DNA of 8,352 bases from the NCBI GenBank assembly GCA_902482185.1, contig CABSZR010000054.1, forward strand, positions 1-8,352, read 5' to 3'. Of the stretch, positions 1-5,519 are shown piece by piece; position 1 is the first letter of the stretch; every line of letters starts with the position of its first letter. The translations under genes and the position numbers were made by a program. The stretch is from an uncultured Collinsella sp. Lineage in GTDB: Bacteria; Actinomycetota; Coriobacteriia; Coriobacteriales; Coriobacteriaceae. A model generated the notes under the pieces. The model worked only from the letters and a program-made list of their open reading frames with translations, was not told the origin of the DNA and searched no databases.

Positions 1-49
1 CCCCTACGCCGCGGCCAAGGAGCTCGTAGACACCTGGCAGCAGGCATAG
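1..49 (+). CDS. C-terminal end of an unidentified protein (cut by window edge)
   Basis: Reading from base 2, fifteen sense codons (PYAAAKELVDTWQQA) run to a TAG stop at 47-49. The codon choice is GC-rich like the neighbouring genes, and a large inverted repeat that fits a transcript end follows about 45 bases later. Both points suggest this is the true tail of a gene entering from the left. Too little is present to assign a family. Confidence 0.5.
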   Translation, partial: PYAAAKELVDTWQQA

Positions 50-93
50 GCATAAGCCGAGCAGTTGCTCCGCGGCCCCATAACTTCAGCAAT

Positions 94-139
94 GGAAAAC
101 GCATCCCAGTTTGGACGTCCATTCTGGGATGCGCTTTCC
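94..139. terminator. Large interrupted palindrome, probable bidirectional terminator
   Basis: Outer arms GGAAA (94-98) and TTTCC (135-139) enclose a 10-bp stem, CGCATCCCAG (100-109) with CTGGGATGCG (124-133). A TT/TT internal loop then leads to an inner palindrome, TGGACGTCCA (112-121). The only other mismatch is A99/C134. It lies between the tail of a + strand gene and the end of the convergent phospholipase gene, so it can serve both. The trailing T-run is short (TTTCC on +, TTTTCC on -), so termination is inferred from position and stem strength. Confidence 0.6.
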
Positions 140-161
140 GCTGAGCACGCGGCAGTTTGCC

Positions 162-1031
162 CTACTCTGCCAGATATGCCTCCAGTGCCGGCAAGGTCGC
201 CTCCGCATCGCGGCGACCAATCTGGTAGATGCGTTCAAGTTCATCGGGCTCGCGACACAGCGACGGCACCTTCACCGATTCGCTCGGCCGCACCACAAAG
301 ATCTCGCCGGCAGCCTCGCGACGTGCCAGGTCATCGAGCGTGGTATTGTAGACCTCATGCCGATGCTCAAGCGCTGCGACAAACTCCGGATAGTGACGGA
401 ACACGCGTCGCAGCATGGGCATCACGCTGTTGGGCTGCTTCACAAAGCCCGCTGGCTGCGTGAGTACCACGATATTGCGGTCATACCCCTGCGCAAACAG
501 CCATGCGCTGGGAATAGAATCAGCCACGCCACCATCCAGATACTTATGCCCGTCAATAGCAACGGGACGCGTCGCCACGGGAATTGCCGACGACGCCCGG
601 ATCCACTCGATATCGCGCTCGTCGCCATACGGCAGATCGTGATAGACGGCCTTGCCCGTCTCGATATCGGTACACACGCACGTAAACCGCATGGGGCAGG
701 CGCGATATGTCTCCAAATCGATGGGATCGCGCTCGATGGGCACCTCGTGATAGGCAAAATCGGCATTGAACATGTCGCCGGTTCGCAACCAGCTCGTCAC
801 GCTCGCATAGCGCTTATCGGCACAATAGGCTTTGTTGTAGCGAATGGCGCGGCCGATCTGGCGCGATTTAAAGTTGTAGCCAAACGCCGCGCCCGCCGAG
901 ACACCCACCATATGGTCGCAAGTTAAGCCATGCTCCATCCATACGTCGAGCACGCCCGCCGTATACATGCCGCGGTAGCCGCCTCCCTCGAGTGCCAGCC
1001 CCACCGTGCGCGTCGTATTTGACTGTGCCAT
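162..1031 (-). CDS. Patatin-like phospholipase family protein (YjjU/RssA-like serine hydrolase)
   Basis: A 289-residue protein with the complete patatin signature: the oxyanion-hole loop GGGYRG at residues 16-21, the nucleophile elbow GVSAG at 43-47 (Ser45), and the catalytic aspartate in DGG at 166-168 (Asp166). Patatin-like enzymes use this Ser-Asp dyad to hydrolyse acyl esters of lipids. The true substrate cannot be read from sequence. The roughly 100 residues after the DGG motif fit the C-terminal extension (DUF6363 type) of the bacterial YjjU-like subgroup. No signal peptide or membrane segment is visible, so the protein is probably cytoplasmic. The ATG at 1029-1031 is preceded by GGAG about 8 bases upstream, and GGGYRG lies near residue 16 as usual, which supports this start. 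The gene is a single unit, convergent with the gene to its left and divergent from the EAL remnant to its right. Confidence 0.9.
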   Translation of the reverse strand: MAQSNTTRTVGLALEGGGYRGMYTAGVLDVWMEHGLTCDHMVGVSAGAAFGYNFKSRQIGRAIRYNKAYCADKRYASVTSWLRTGDMFNADFAYHEVPIERDPIDLETYRACPMRFTCVCTDIETGKAVYHDLPYGDERDIEWIRASSAIPVATRPVAIDGHKYLDGGVADSIPSAWLFAQGYDRNIVVLTQPAGFVKQPNSVMPMLRRVFRHYPEFVAALEHRHEVYNTTLDDLARREAAGEIFVVRPSESVKVPSLCREPDELERIYQIGRRDAEATLPALEAYLAE

Positions 1032-1067
1032 GCGACCATCTCCGTCCCCGCAAATTCAAACGGAACA

Positions 1068-1096
1068 AGTATACCCGTCAACATATATCGTCTCAG
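1068..1096 (-). promoter_or_regulatory. Predicted sigma-70-type promoter of the patatin-like gene
   Basis: Read on the - strand, TATACT (1068-1073) is a good -10 box and CTGAGA (1091-1096) is a four-of-six -35 box, separated by exactly 17 bases. Transcription would start near 1061, giving a short leader of about 30 bases with the GGAG ribosome binding site at 1040-1043. Confidence 0.45.
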
Positions 1097-1159
1097 TCGC
1101 ATTTTCATCGAACATCGCATCGTCGCGCCACCGCCTGTCGAACAATAGCCGCCCACAGC

Positions 1160-1456
1160 ATGTGCACCCATATCCCCGCACTCGAGGAAAGCGGCTTTAT
1201 GGTGACGCTCGACAAGCACATTTGGCAGATTGCGCCCGTCGACGGCGATCAAGGCCGCAGCACGCAGATCATTTCATCGATGCTCGAGATGGCGCAGTCG
1301 CTCCATCTGCCCGTCGTGGTCGAAGGCGTCGAGACAAATGAGCAGGCGAACGTGCTACGGCAAATGGGCGCCCGCGACGCTCAAGGCTTCCTCTACTACC
1401 GCCCCATGCCAGCGAAGGATTTTGAGGCATTGCTCGATGGTGGCAATAACAACTGA
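1160..1456 (+). pseudogene. Remnant of an EAL-domain cyclic-di-GMP phosphodiesterase, internally deleted
   Basis: The frame ending at TGA 1454-1456 encodes two separate pieces of an EAL domain joined directly. The first, about 1172-1231 (HIPALEESGF then LDKHIWQ), is the mid-domain segment that normally follows the substrate-binding strands. The second, about 1241-1440, is the C-terminal part, with IISSMLEMAQSL, the EGVET loop at 1322-1336 and QGFLYYRPMP. The stretch that should lie between them is absent, including the DDFG and LKID-type metal and catalytic motifs. The N-terminal half with the EAL signature is also absent. The ATG at 1160 has no Shine-Dalgarno sequence, and the longer upstream in-frame sequence has no recognisable domain. 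It cannot be an active phosphodiesterase. It is most likely a decayed GGDEF-EAL gene next to the live GGDEF gene downstream. Confidence 0.75.
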
Positions 1457-1514
1457 TACGCTCGCGCGCAAAACACCACCGCCGAAGGGGGAATTTGCCT
1501 CCATTAGTTAACTT

Positions 1515-1545
1515 ATATCCCCAATTCAAACCGAATTGGGGATAT
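1515..1545. repeat. 13-bp perfect inverted repeat upstream of the GGDEF gene (operator or terminator)
   Basis: ATATCCCCAATTC (1515-1527) pairs perfectly with GAATTGGGGATAT (1533-1545) around a 5-base centre. No T-run follows, so it is a poor intrinsic terminator. Its right arm overlaps TATGAT (1543-1548), a good -10 box 36 bases before the GGDEF start codon. A repressor or activator site is therefore the better reading, although no clear -35 box stands 16-18 bases upstream of the -10. Confidence 0.5.
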
Positions 1546-1548
1546 GAT
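1543..1548 (+). promoter_or_regulatory. Possible -10 box for the GGDEF gene
   Basis: TATGAT matches five of six bases of the sigma-70 -10 consensus. It would start transcription near 1555, before the AAGGAGG ribosome binding site at 1568-1574. No recognisable -35 box accompanies it, which would be compatible with activator dependence. Confidence 0.3.
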
Positions 1549-1583
1549 ACAAACCGCTGTTCCGCCCAAGGAGGTTATCCATC

Positions 1584-3113
1584 ATGAACGAATCATATCG
1601 CCTGGGCGAGCAATCGATTATTGCCTATCTTCAGCGACTTGCGAATGGCATCTCGACCGCCGAACTCGATGTTGCCGCGCTGCCTGCTGAGCTGCGCGCC
1701 GTTGGCGAGCAACTGCAAAAGACGCATGCCATCCTGCAACAAGAGCGCCGGCTGCTTGAGAGCAACGCCTATATCGACCCGCTCACCAACTTGGGCAACC
1801 GCAACGGATTCGACCGTCATGTCGAGCAACTCTGGCACAAAGGCGACCCCTTCACCTGCGCCTATATTGACATCGACCATCTCAAACATTGCAATGATAG
1901 GTTTGGCCACGCCGAAGGCAATCGCTATATTCTGAGCATCTGCCGCACGCTCTCCGAAACCATGGAGCACGATGAAATGCTGTTCCGTATCGGTGGAGAC
2001 GAGTTTGTGCTCATCTCGCTCTCCGCAAACGAGACTGAACTCGAGCAGCGCTTGGAGCAGATACGCGCCGGGCTGGTCGAGGCGAGCTCAGGTGGCAAGG
2101 CGCCCATGATCGGCAGCTTTAGTTTTGGCTGCTCGCGCGTCGATCCACTTGCCGGCGACACGCGTCGCCAGATGACGATGGATGCCGATCGCAAGATGTA
2201 TCGCTATAAGCTTATGCATCGTGTGCAGCAACCGAAAGACAGTGACGCGCCGCAACGCCCAATCGTCGATCAGCTTCCCTGCAACGACCGGGTGTTCCAA
2301 GCGATCTCCATGAGCTCCGAGACGCGCTATCCGTTCATCCTTAACCTCGATACTGGAGAATCGCAATGGTCGGTTAACGCCGTGCGCGATTTTGACCTGC
2401 CCTCCCAGCACCCTTTTAACTCACTCGACATGTGGCTCGCCCGCGTTCATCCCGAGGACCGCGACAACGTACGCGCCGAGCTCGACATGGTGATAAACAG
2501 CACGTGGCACTTCCACTACATGCAGTATCGCGTAATGGATGCCACCGGAACGTACGTGCTTTGCGACTGCACGGGCTACCGCTTGGACGGCACCGATACC
2601 GAGCCCAGCATGTATGTGGGCATTATCGTCAACCGAAGCCTAGCGGATACGACCGACTCGGTAACGGGCCTGGGCGATGTCCACGCACTGGTCAACGCTA
2701 TTGGAGAGATGCGCCACGTGCCGCACGAGGCAGGCTTTATTGCCATTAAGGTCGACGATATCGCCGAGGTCAATGCCCGCTTTGGATTCGATGCAGGCGA
2801 CCGCGTGCTCGCCGAAAGCGCCGCCTGCCTCATGGATTGTTCGCGCGGCAAGGGCCGCCTGTTCCGCTCGACGGGGCCGATGTTCGTGGCACTCTTCGAT
2901 GAGCTCGGCCCCGAGGCGATCGACGAGATCGCAAGCGACATCGAACGGTTCCTGGGTTCTCCCGTGCTCATCGGCTCGCTTGAATATCAGCCGCCCATTC
3001 GCGTGGCCACGCTCCATCTGGACGGCGTCGACCGTCAGCCCGTTTCCATTTTGAACGAGCTCAAAGCGTTGCTTAAAGAGGCACCGCAAGTACCGGGCAC
3101 CAAGCTGGACTAG
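1584..3113 (+). CDS. Diguanylate cyclase with intact GGDEF, PAS-like and degenerate second GGDEF domains
   Basis: A 509-residue protein, probably cytoplasmic because no signal peptide or membrane span is seen. Residues 1-60 are mostly helical and may form a coiled coil. Residues 62-215 are a GGDEF domain: DPLTNLGNRNGFD (65-77), IDIDHLK (95-101) with the metal-site aspartate, FGHAEGN (107-113) and an intact RIGGDEF (135-141). Such domains condense two GTP into cyclic-di-GMP. The RxxD product-inhibition site expected at 128-131 reads EHDE, so it is absent. Residues about 245-350 resemble a PAS fold (LDTGESQW, then VHPEDRDNVRAEL), a likely sensor. Residues about 356-500 are a second GGDEF-like domain that keeps DSVTGLGD (358-365) but has RSTGPMF (428-434) where the active-site signature should be, so it is catalytically dead. 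The ATG is preceded by AAGGAGG, 9 bases upstream. No partner gene is co-transcribed. Confidence 0.88.
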   Translation: MNESYRLGEQSIIAYLQRLANGISTAELDVAALPAELRAVGEQLQKTHAILQQERRLLESNAYIDPLTNLGNRNGFDRHVEQLWHKGDPFTCAYIDIDHLKHCNDRFGHAEGNRYILSICRTLSETMEHDEMLFRIGGDEFVLISLSANETELEQRLEQIRAGLVEASSGGKAPMIGSFSFGCSRVDPLAGDTRRQMTMDADRKMYRYKLMHRVQQPKDSDAPQRPIVDQLPCNDRVFQAISMSSETRYPFILNLDTGESQWSVNAVRDFDLPSQHPFNSLDMWLARVHPEDRDNVRAELDMVINSTWHFHYMQYRVMDATGTYVLCDCTGYRLDGTDTEPSMYVGIIVNRSLADTTDSVTGLGDVHALVNAIGEMRHVPHEAGFIAIKVDDIAEVNARFGFDAGDRVLAESAACLMDCSRGKGRLFRSTGPMFVALFDELGPEAIDEIASDIERFLGSPVLIGSLEYQPPIRVATLHLDGVDRQPVSILNELKALLKEAPQVPGTKLD

Positions 3114-3117
3114 CGTT

Positions 3118-3162
3118 GTGGGGCGCGATGTGAAACACAAGCCGTTTCACATCGCGCCCCAC
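3118..3162 (+). terminator. 19-bp perfect hairpin directly after the GGDEF gene
   Basis: GTGGGGCGCGATGTGAAAC (3118-3136) pairs perfectly with its complement at 3144-3162 around a 7-base loop. It begins only 4 bases after the stop codon. The stem is very GC-rich and stable, but GTCATCTACC follows instead of a T-run. It may be a U-less terminator, a 3'-end stabiliser, or a protein-binding palindrome for the next gene. Confidence 0.55.
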
Positions 3163-3178
3163 GTCATCTACCCTCTCG

Positions 3179-3187
3179 TGCGATAAT
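3179..3187 (+). promoter_or_regulatory. Extended -10 promoter element of the flavoprotein operon
   Basis: TGCGATAAT fits the extended -10 pattern TGn plus GATAAT, which can work without a strong -35. Transcription would start near 3194, leaving a leader of about 30 bases with the GGGAG ribosome binding site at 3214-3218. Confidence 0.4.
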
Positions 3188-3224
3188 CCTCCGCAGAAGT
3201 CACCGACAGCAGAGGGAGTTTGTG

Positions 3225-3848
3225 ATGAAGGTTCTTTTGGTCAATGGCAGCCCCAAGGCAAACGGCAACACTGCCCGCGCACTCGCCGAGATCGCAGAGC
3301 AACTTGATGCCGAAGGCATTGATACCGAGGTGTTTCAGCTGGGCGCCAAGCCCATTCGCGACTGCATTGGCTGTGGCCAGTGCGGCAAGCTCGATTGCCG
3401 CTGCACCTTTGACGACGACGTGGTGAACGAGCTCATCGCTGCCGCCGAGCAGGCAGATGGCTTTGTCTTTGGCTCCCCCGTCTACTATGCGCATCCCAGC
3501 GGACGCATCCTCTCGGCTCTCGACCGCGCATTCTATGCCGGCGGGCATGCCTTTGAGCACAAACCCGGCGCCGCGGTCGCCGTCGCCCGTCGCGGCGGCA
3601 CGTCGACCACCTTCGATGTGCTCAACAAGTACTTCACCATTAAGCAAATGCCCGTGGTTGCTTCCACGTACTGGAACAACGTGTTTGGCGCCATGCCGGG
3701 CGAGGCCGCCCAGGACGCCGAGGGCCTGGCCACCATGCGCAACATCGGCAAGAACATGGCCTGGCTCCTGCATTGTATCGAGGCAGGACAGGCCGCCGGC
3801 ATCGAAGCACCCGAAGCCGATCGCGAGCGCACCAACTTCATCAGGTAG
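3225..3848 (+). CDS. Flavodoxin-family protein (iron-sulfur flavoprotein / NADPH-dependent FMN reductase-like)
   Basis: A 207-residue flavodoxin-fold protein. NGSPKANGNTA (7-17) is the FMN-phosphate loop, and GSPVYYAHPSG (83-93) is the second flavin-binding loop. Between them is a cysteine cluster, C47-x2-C50-x2-C53-x4-C58 plus C60. Its spacing matches the compact CX2CX2CX4-7C motif that holds a [4Fe-4S] cluster in iron-sulfur flavoproteins of the archaeal Isf type. The protein probably carries electrons or reduces small substrates such as quinones or nitro compounds in the cytoplasm, but the substrate is unknown. An in-frame GTG at 3222 also exists. The ATG at 3225 is preferred because it lies 6 bases from GGGAG, against only 3 for the GTG. 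The ArsC-like gene starts 17 bases after the stop, so the two are very likely co-transcribed. Confidence 0.85.
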   Translation: MKVLLVNGSPKANGNTARALAEIAEQLDAEGIDTEVFQLGAKPIRDCIGCGQCGKLDCRCTFDDDVVNELIAAAEQADGFVFGSPVYYAHPSGRILSALDRAFYAGGHAFEHKPGAAVAVARRGGTSTTFDVLNKYFTIKQMPVVASTYWNNVFGAMPGEAAQDAEGLATMRNIGKNMAWLLHCIEAGQAAGIEAPEADRERTNFIR

Positions 3849-3865
3849 AACGGCGGAACAAATAC

Positions 3866-4207
3866 ATGAACGTGCAAATTTTTGGCACCAAGAAGTCCTT
3901 CGACACCAAGAAGGCACAGCGTTATTTTAAGGAGCGCCGCATTAAGGTGCAGTTTATCGACCTTAAGGAAAAGGAGATGAGCAAGGGCGAGCTCACGAGC
4001 GTGATGCAGGCGGTCGGCGGTATCGACAAGCTGCTCAACCCCAAAGCCAAGGACGAGGAAACGCTCGCACTCATCCAGCACCTCACCTCTAGCCAGCGCT
4101 TCGACAAGCTACTCGAGAATCAGCAGGTCTTGGCCGAGCCCATCGTGCGCAACGGCAAAAAGGCCACCGTCGGTTATTGCCCCGATGTATGGGGAGCCTG
4201 GGAGTAG
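3866..4207 (+). CDS. ArsC/Spx-family thioredoxin-fold protein without the N-terminal cysteine
   Basis: A 113-residue protein with the layout of the ArsC superfamily: a first strand and loop (IFGTKKSFDTKKAQRYF, 5-21), IDLKEKEMSKGEL (31-43), and the cis-proline segment EPIVRNGKKATVGY (91-104). It resembles clostridial and actinobacterial proteins annotated as arsenate reductase family. In ArsC and Spx the first loop holds the redox cysteine. Here it reads TKKSFDTKK, with Ser11 where related proteins, as I recall them, have Cys. The only cysteine is Cys105 near the C-terminus. Arsenate reduction by the classical route is therefore unlikely, and the name should not be taken as function. The start ATG at 3866 has a weak GGAA site (3855-3858). 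The gene follows the flavoprotein by 17 bases, so it is probably translated from the same mRNA. Confidence 0.8.
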   Translation: MNVQIFGTKKSFDTKKAQRYFKERRIKVQFIDLKEKEMSKGELTSVMQAVGGIDKLLNPKAKDEETLALIQHLTSSQRFDKLLENQQVLAEPIVRNGKKATVGYCPDVWGAWE

Positions 4208-4253
4208 CCTGTGTTATTTGCCGGCGCGTGGGTATAAGAGCAGGCGTTTGGCA

Positions 4254-4259
4254 TATGAT
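4254..4259 (+). promoter_or_regulatory. Possible -10 box before the G3E GTPase gene
   Basis: TATGAT lies 34 bases before the preferred start codon and is a five-of-six -10 match. The -35 region 17 bases upstream (GGTATA, 4231-4236) is poor. The 86-base gap after the ArsC-like gene holds no clear terminator, so read-through from the upstream operon is also possible. I could not identify a convincing Zur box. Confidence 0.25.
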
Positions 4260-4293
4260 TCAACTGTAAGCCATGTCTAACAAAGGAGGGCAC

Positions 4294-5424
4294 ATGCCCA
4301 ACAAACCCGTAAAGATCATCATGCTTACCGGCTACCTCGGTGCCGGCAAGACCACACTGCTCAACCACATCCTCGCTAACGACGGCGGCATCCGCGCCGC
4401 CGTGATCGTCAACGACATCGGCGAGATCAACGTCGACGCCAGCCTTATCGCCGACGGCGGCCTTTCCGAGACCGACGACCTCATCCCGCTCACCAACGGC
4501 TGCATTTGCTGCACGCTTTCGGACGACCTTGCTAACCAGCTGCAGGGCATCGCCGATTCGGGCAACTTCGATTACATCATCATCGAGGCCTCGGGCATTT
4601 GCGAGCCTATCCCCATCGCCTACACCATCTCGAGCTTCTGCGACGAGGCCAAGGTGGGCGGCGAGCCTAAGCTCGCGCTCGACAACATCGTGGCCGTGGT
4701 CGACTGTGCCCGCATGTACGACGAGTTCAACGGCGGTCGCGACCTGCTGGCTGAGGATATCGACGAGGACGACATCGAGAGCCTGCTCATCCAGCAGATC
4801 GAGTTCTGCTCCACGCTGATCCTCAACAAGACCGATACCGTGAGCCCTGAGCAGATCGCCGAGCTCAAGGCCATCGTGCGCAGCCTGCAGAAAGACGCCG
4901 TGATCGTCGAGGCCCAAAACGGCGAGGTCCCCATGGAGGAGCTGCTCGATACCGACCGCTTCGACTTTATGCGCGCCTACAACTCCGCCGCTTGGATCGA
5001 GGCCATGGAGCATCCCGAGGAGCACGACGACCCCGAGGTGCTCGAGTACGACATCGAGACCTTTGTGTACTCGCGCCGTAAGCCGTTTGACCTGCAGAAG
5101 TTCACCGATTTTGTTGAGCAGGAGTGGCCCGACGAGGTCATTCGCGTCAAAGGCCCGCTGTGGCAGACCGGCGATCCGGACATGTGCTACATGTTTGAGC
5201 AGGCCGGCCACCAGATGCGCCTGATGGAGAACGGCCTGTTTGTCGACTCGGCGCCCGAGGGCGAGAAACAGAAGATCATCGACGAGAACCCCGAGATCAT
5301 GCAGATTTGGGACGACGAGACGGGCGACCGTATGACGAGCCTGTGCATCATCGGCCGTCACATGGACAAGGATGCGCTCATCGCCTCCCTCGATGCCTGC
5401 CTGACCGACTGGCACCGCGCCTAG
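4294..5424 (+). CDS. COG0523 / CobW-type G3E family GTPase, putative metal chaperone
   Basis: A 376-residue cytoplasmic GTPase. Walker A is GYLGAGKTT (13-21), followed by VIVNDIGEINVDASLI (37-52), the metal-binding GCICC motif (69-73, Cys70/72/73), the IIIEASGICEP switch region (95-105) and the base-recognition motif NKTD (178-181). Residues 236-253 form an acidic linker with two histidines (H240, H244). The segment from about 254 to 376 is the CobW C-terminal domain. Family members couple GTP hydrolysis to delivery of zinc, cobalt or another metal to a client enzyme. The metal and client here are unknown. An upstream in-frame ATG at 4273 is rejected because the AAAGGAGG ribosome binding site (4282-4289) lies inside the extra codons, and the ATG at 4294 follows it by 4 bases. 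The gene ends before a strong terminator and is probably monocistronic. Confidence 0.9.
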   Translation: MPNKPVKIIMLTGYLGAGKTTLLNHILANDGGIRAAVIVNDIGEINVDASLIADGGLSETDDLIPLTNGCICCTLSDDLANQLQGIADSGNFDYIIIEASGICEPIPIAYTISSFCDEAKVGGEPKLALDNIVAVVDCARMYDEFNGGRDLLAEDIDEDDIESLLIQQIEFCSTLILNKTDTVSPEQIAELKAIVRSLQKDAVIVEAQNGEVPMEELLDTDRFDFMRAYNSAAWIEAMEHPEEHDDPEVLEYDIETFVYSRRKPFDLQKFTDFVEQEWPDEVIRVKGPLWQTGDPDMCYMFEQAGHQMRLMENGLFVDSAPEGEKQKIIDENPEIMQIWDDETGDRMTSLCIIGRHMDKDALIASLDACLTDWHRA

Positions 5425-5463
5425 GTTTATCCAAGCGGGTATTTTTCCGCTTACGTAACCGCC

Positions 5464-5498
5464 AAACCACCACGAAGGTGCCCTTCGTGGTGGTTTTT
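5464..5498 (+). terminator. Strong intrinsic terminator after the G3E GTPase gene
   Basis: A 15-bp perfect stem, AAACCACCACGAAGG (5464-5478) with its complement at 5482-5496, closes on a 3-base loop and runs into TTTTT (5494-5498). This is the classic Rho-independent layout. A smaller hairpin, AAGCGG/CCGCTT (5433-5438 and 5447-5452), precedes it. Confidence 0.92.
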
Positions 5499-5519
5499 CG
5501 TTCTGAGCCAAGGAGATTC

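Noticed and set aside
992..1159. N-terminal extension of the EAL remnant frame
   Set aside because: It overlaps the start of the patatin-like gene and its promoter, shows no EAL or GGDEF similarity, and has no ribosome binding site.
3130..3151. CRP-like site TGTGA...TCACA in the hairpin after the GGDEF gene
   Set aside because: The half-sites are 13 bases apart instead of 6, and the match is part of a much longer perfect stem, so a CRP-type operator is not supported.
3168..3917. A 249-codon open frame on the - strand opposite the flavoprotein gene
   Set aside because: It is an antisense shadow in GC-rich DNA with no domain, while the + strand frame has clear flavin-binding loops.
4273..4293. 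Upstream ATG for the GTPase, adding seven residues
   Set aside because: The added codons contain the AAAGGAGG ribosome binding site itself, and the family N-terminus starts close to the Walker A motif. The ATG at 4294 is the better start.
4174..5511. A 445-codon open frame on the - strand opposite the G3E GTPase gene
   Set aside because: It mirrors the GTPase gene in a GC-rich region, has no recognisable domain, and is dominated by hydrophobic and valine-rich shadow codons. The + strand gene has every expected motif and a good ribosome binding site.
5307..5519. Longer start for TrmL reaching back into the GTPase gene
   Set aside because: The extension would run through the GTPase 3' end and its terminator, and MFNIVLYAPEIP at 5520 is the normal family N-terminus with its own AAGGAG site.
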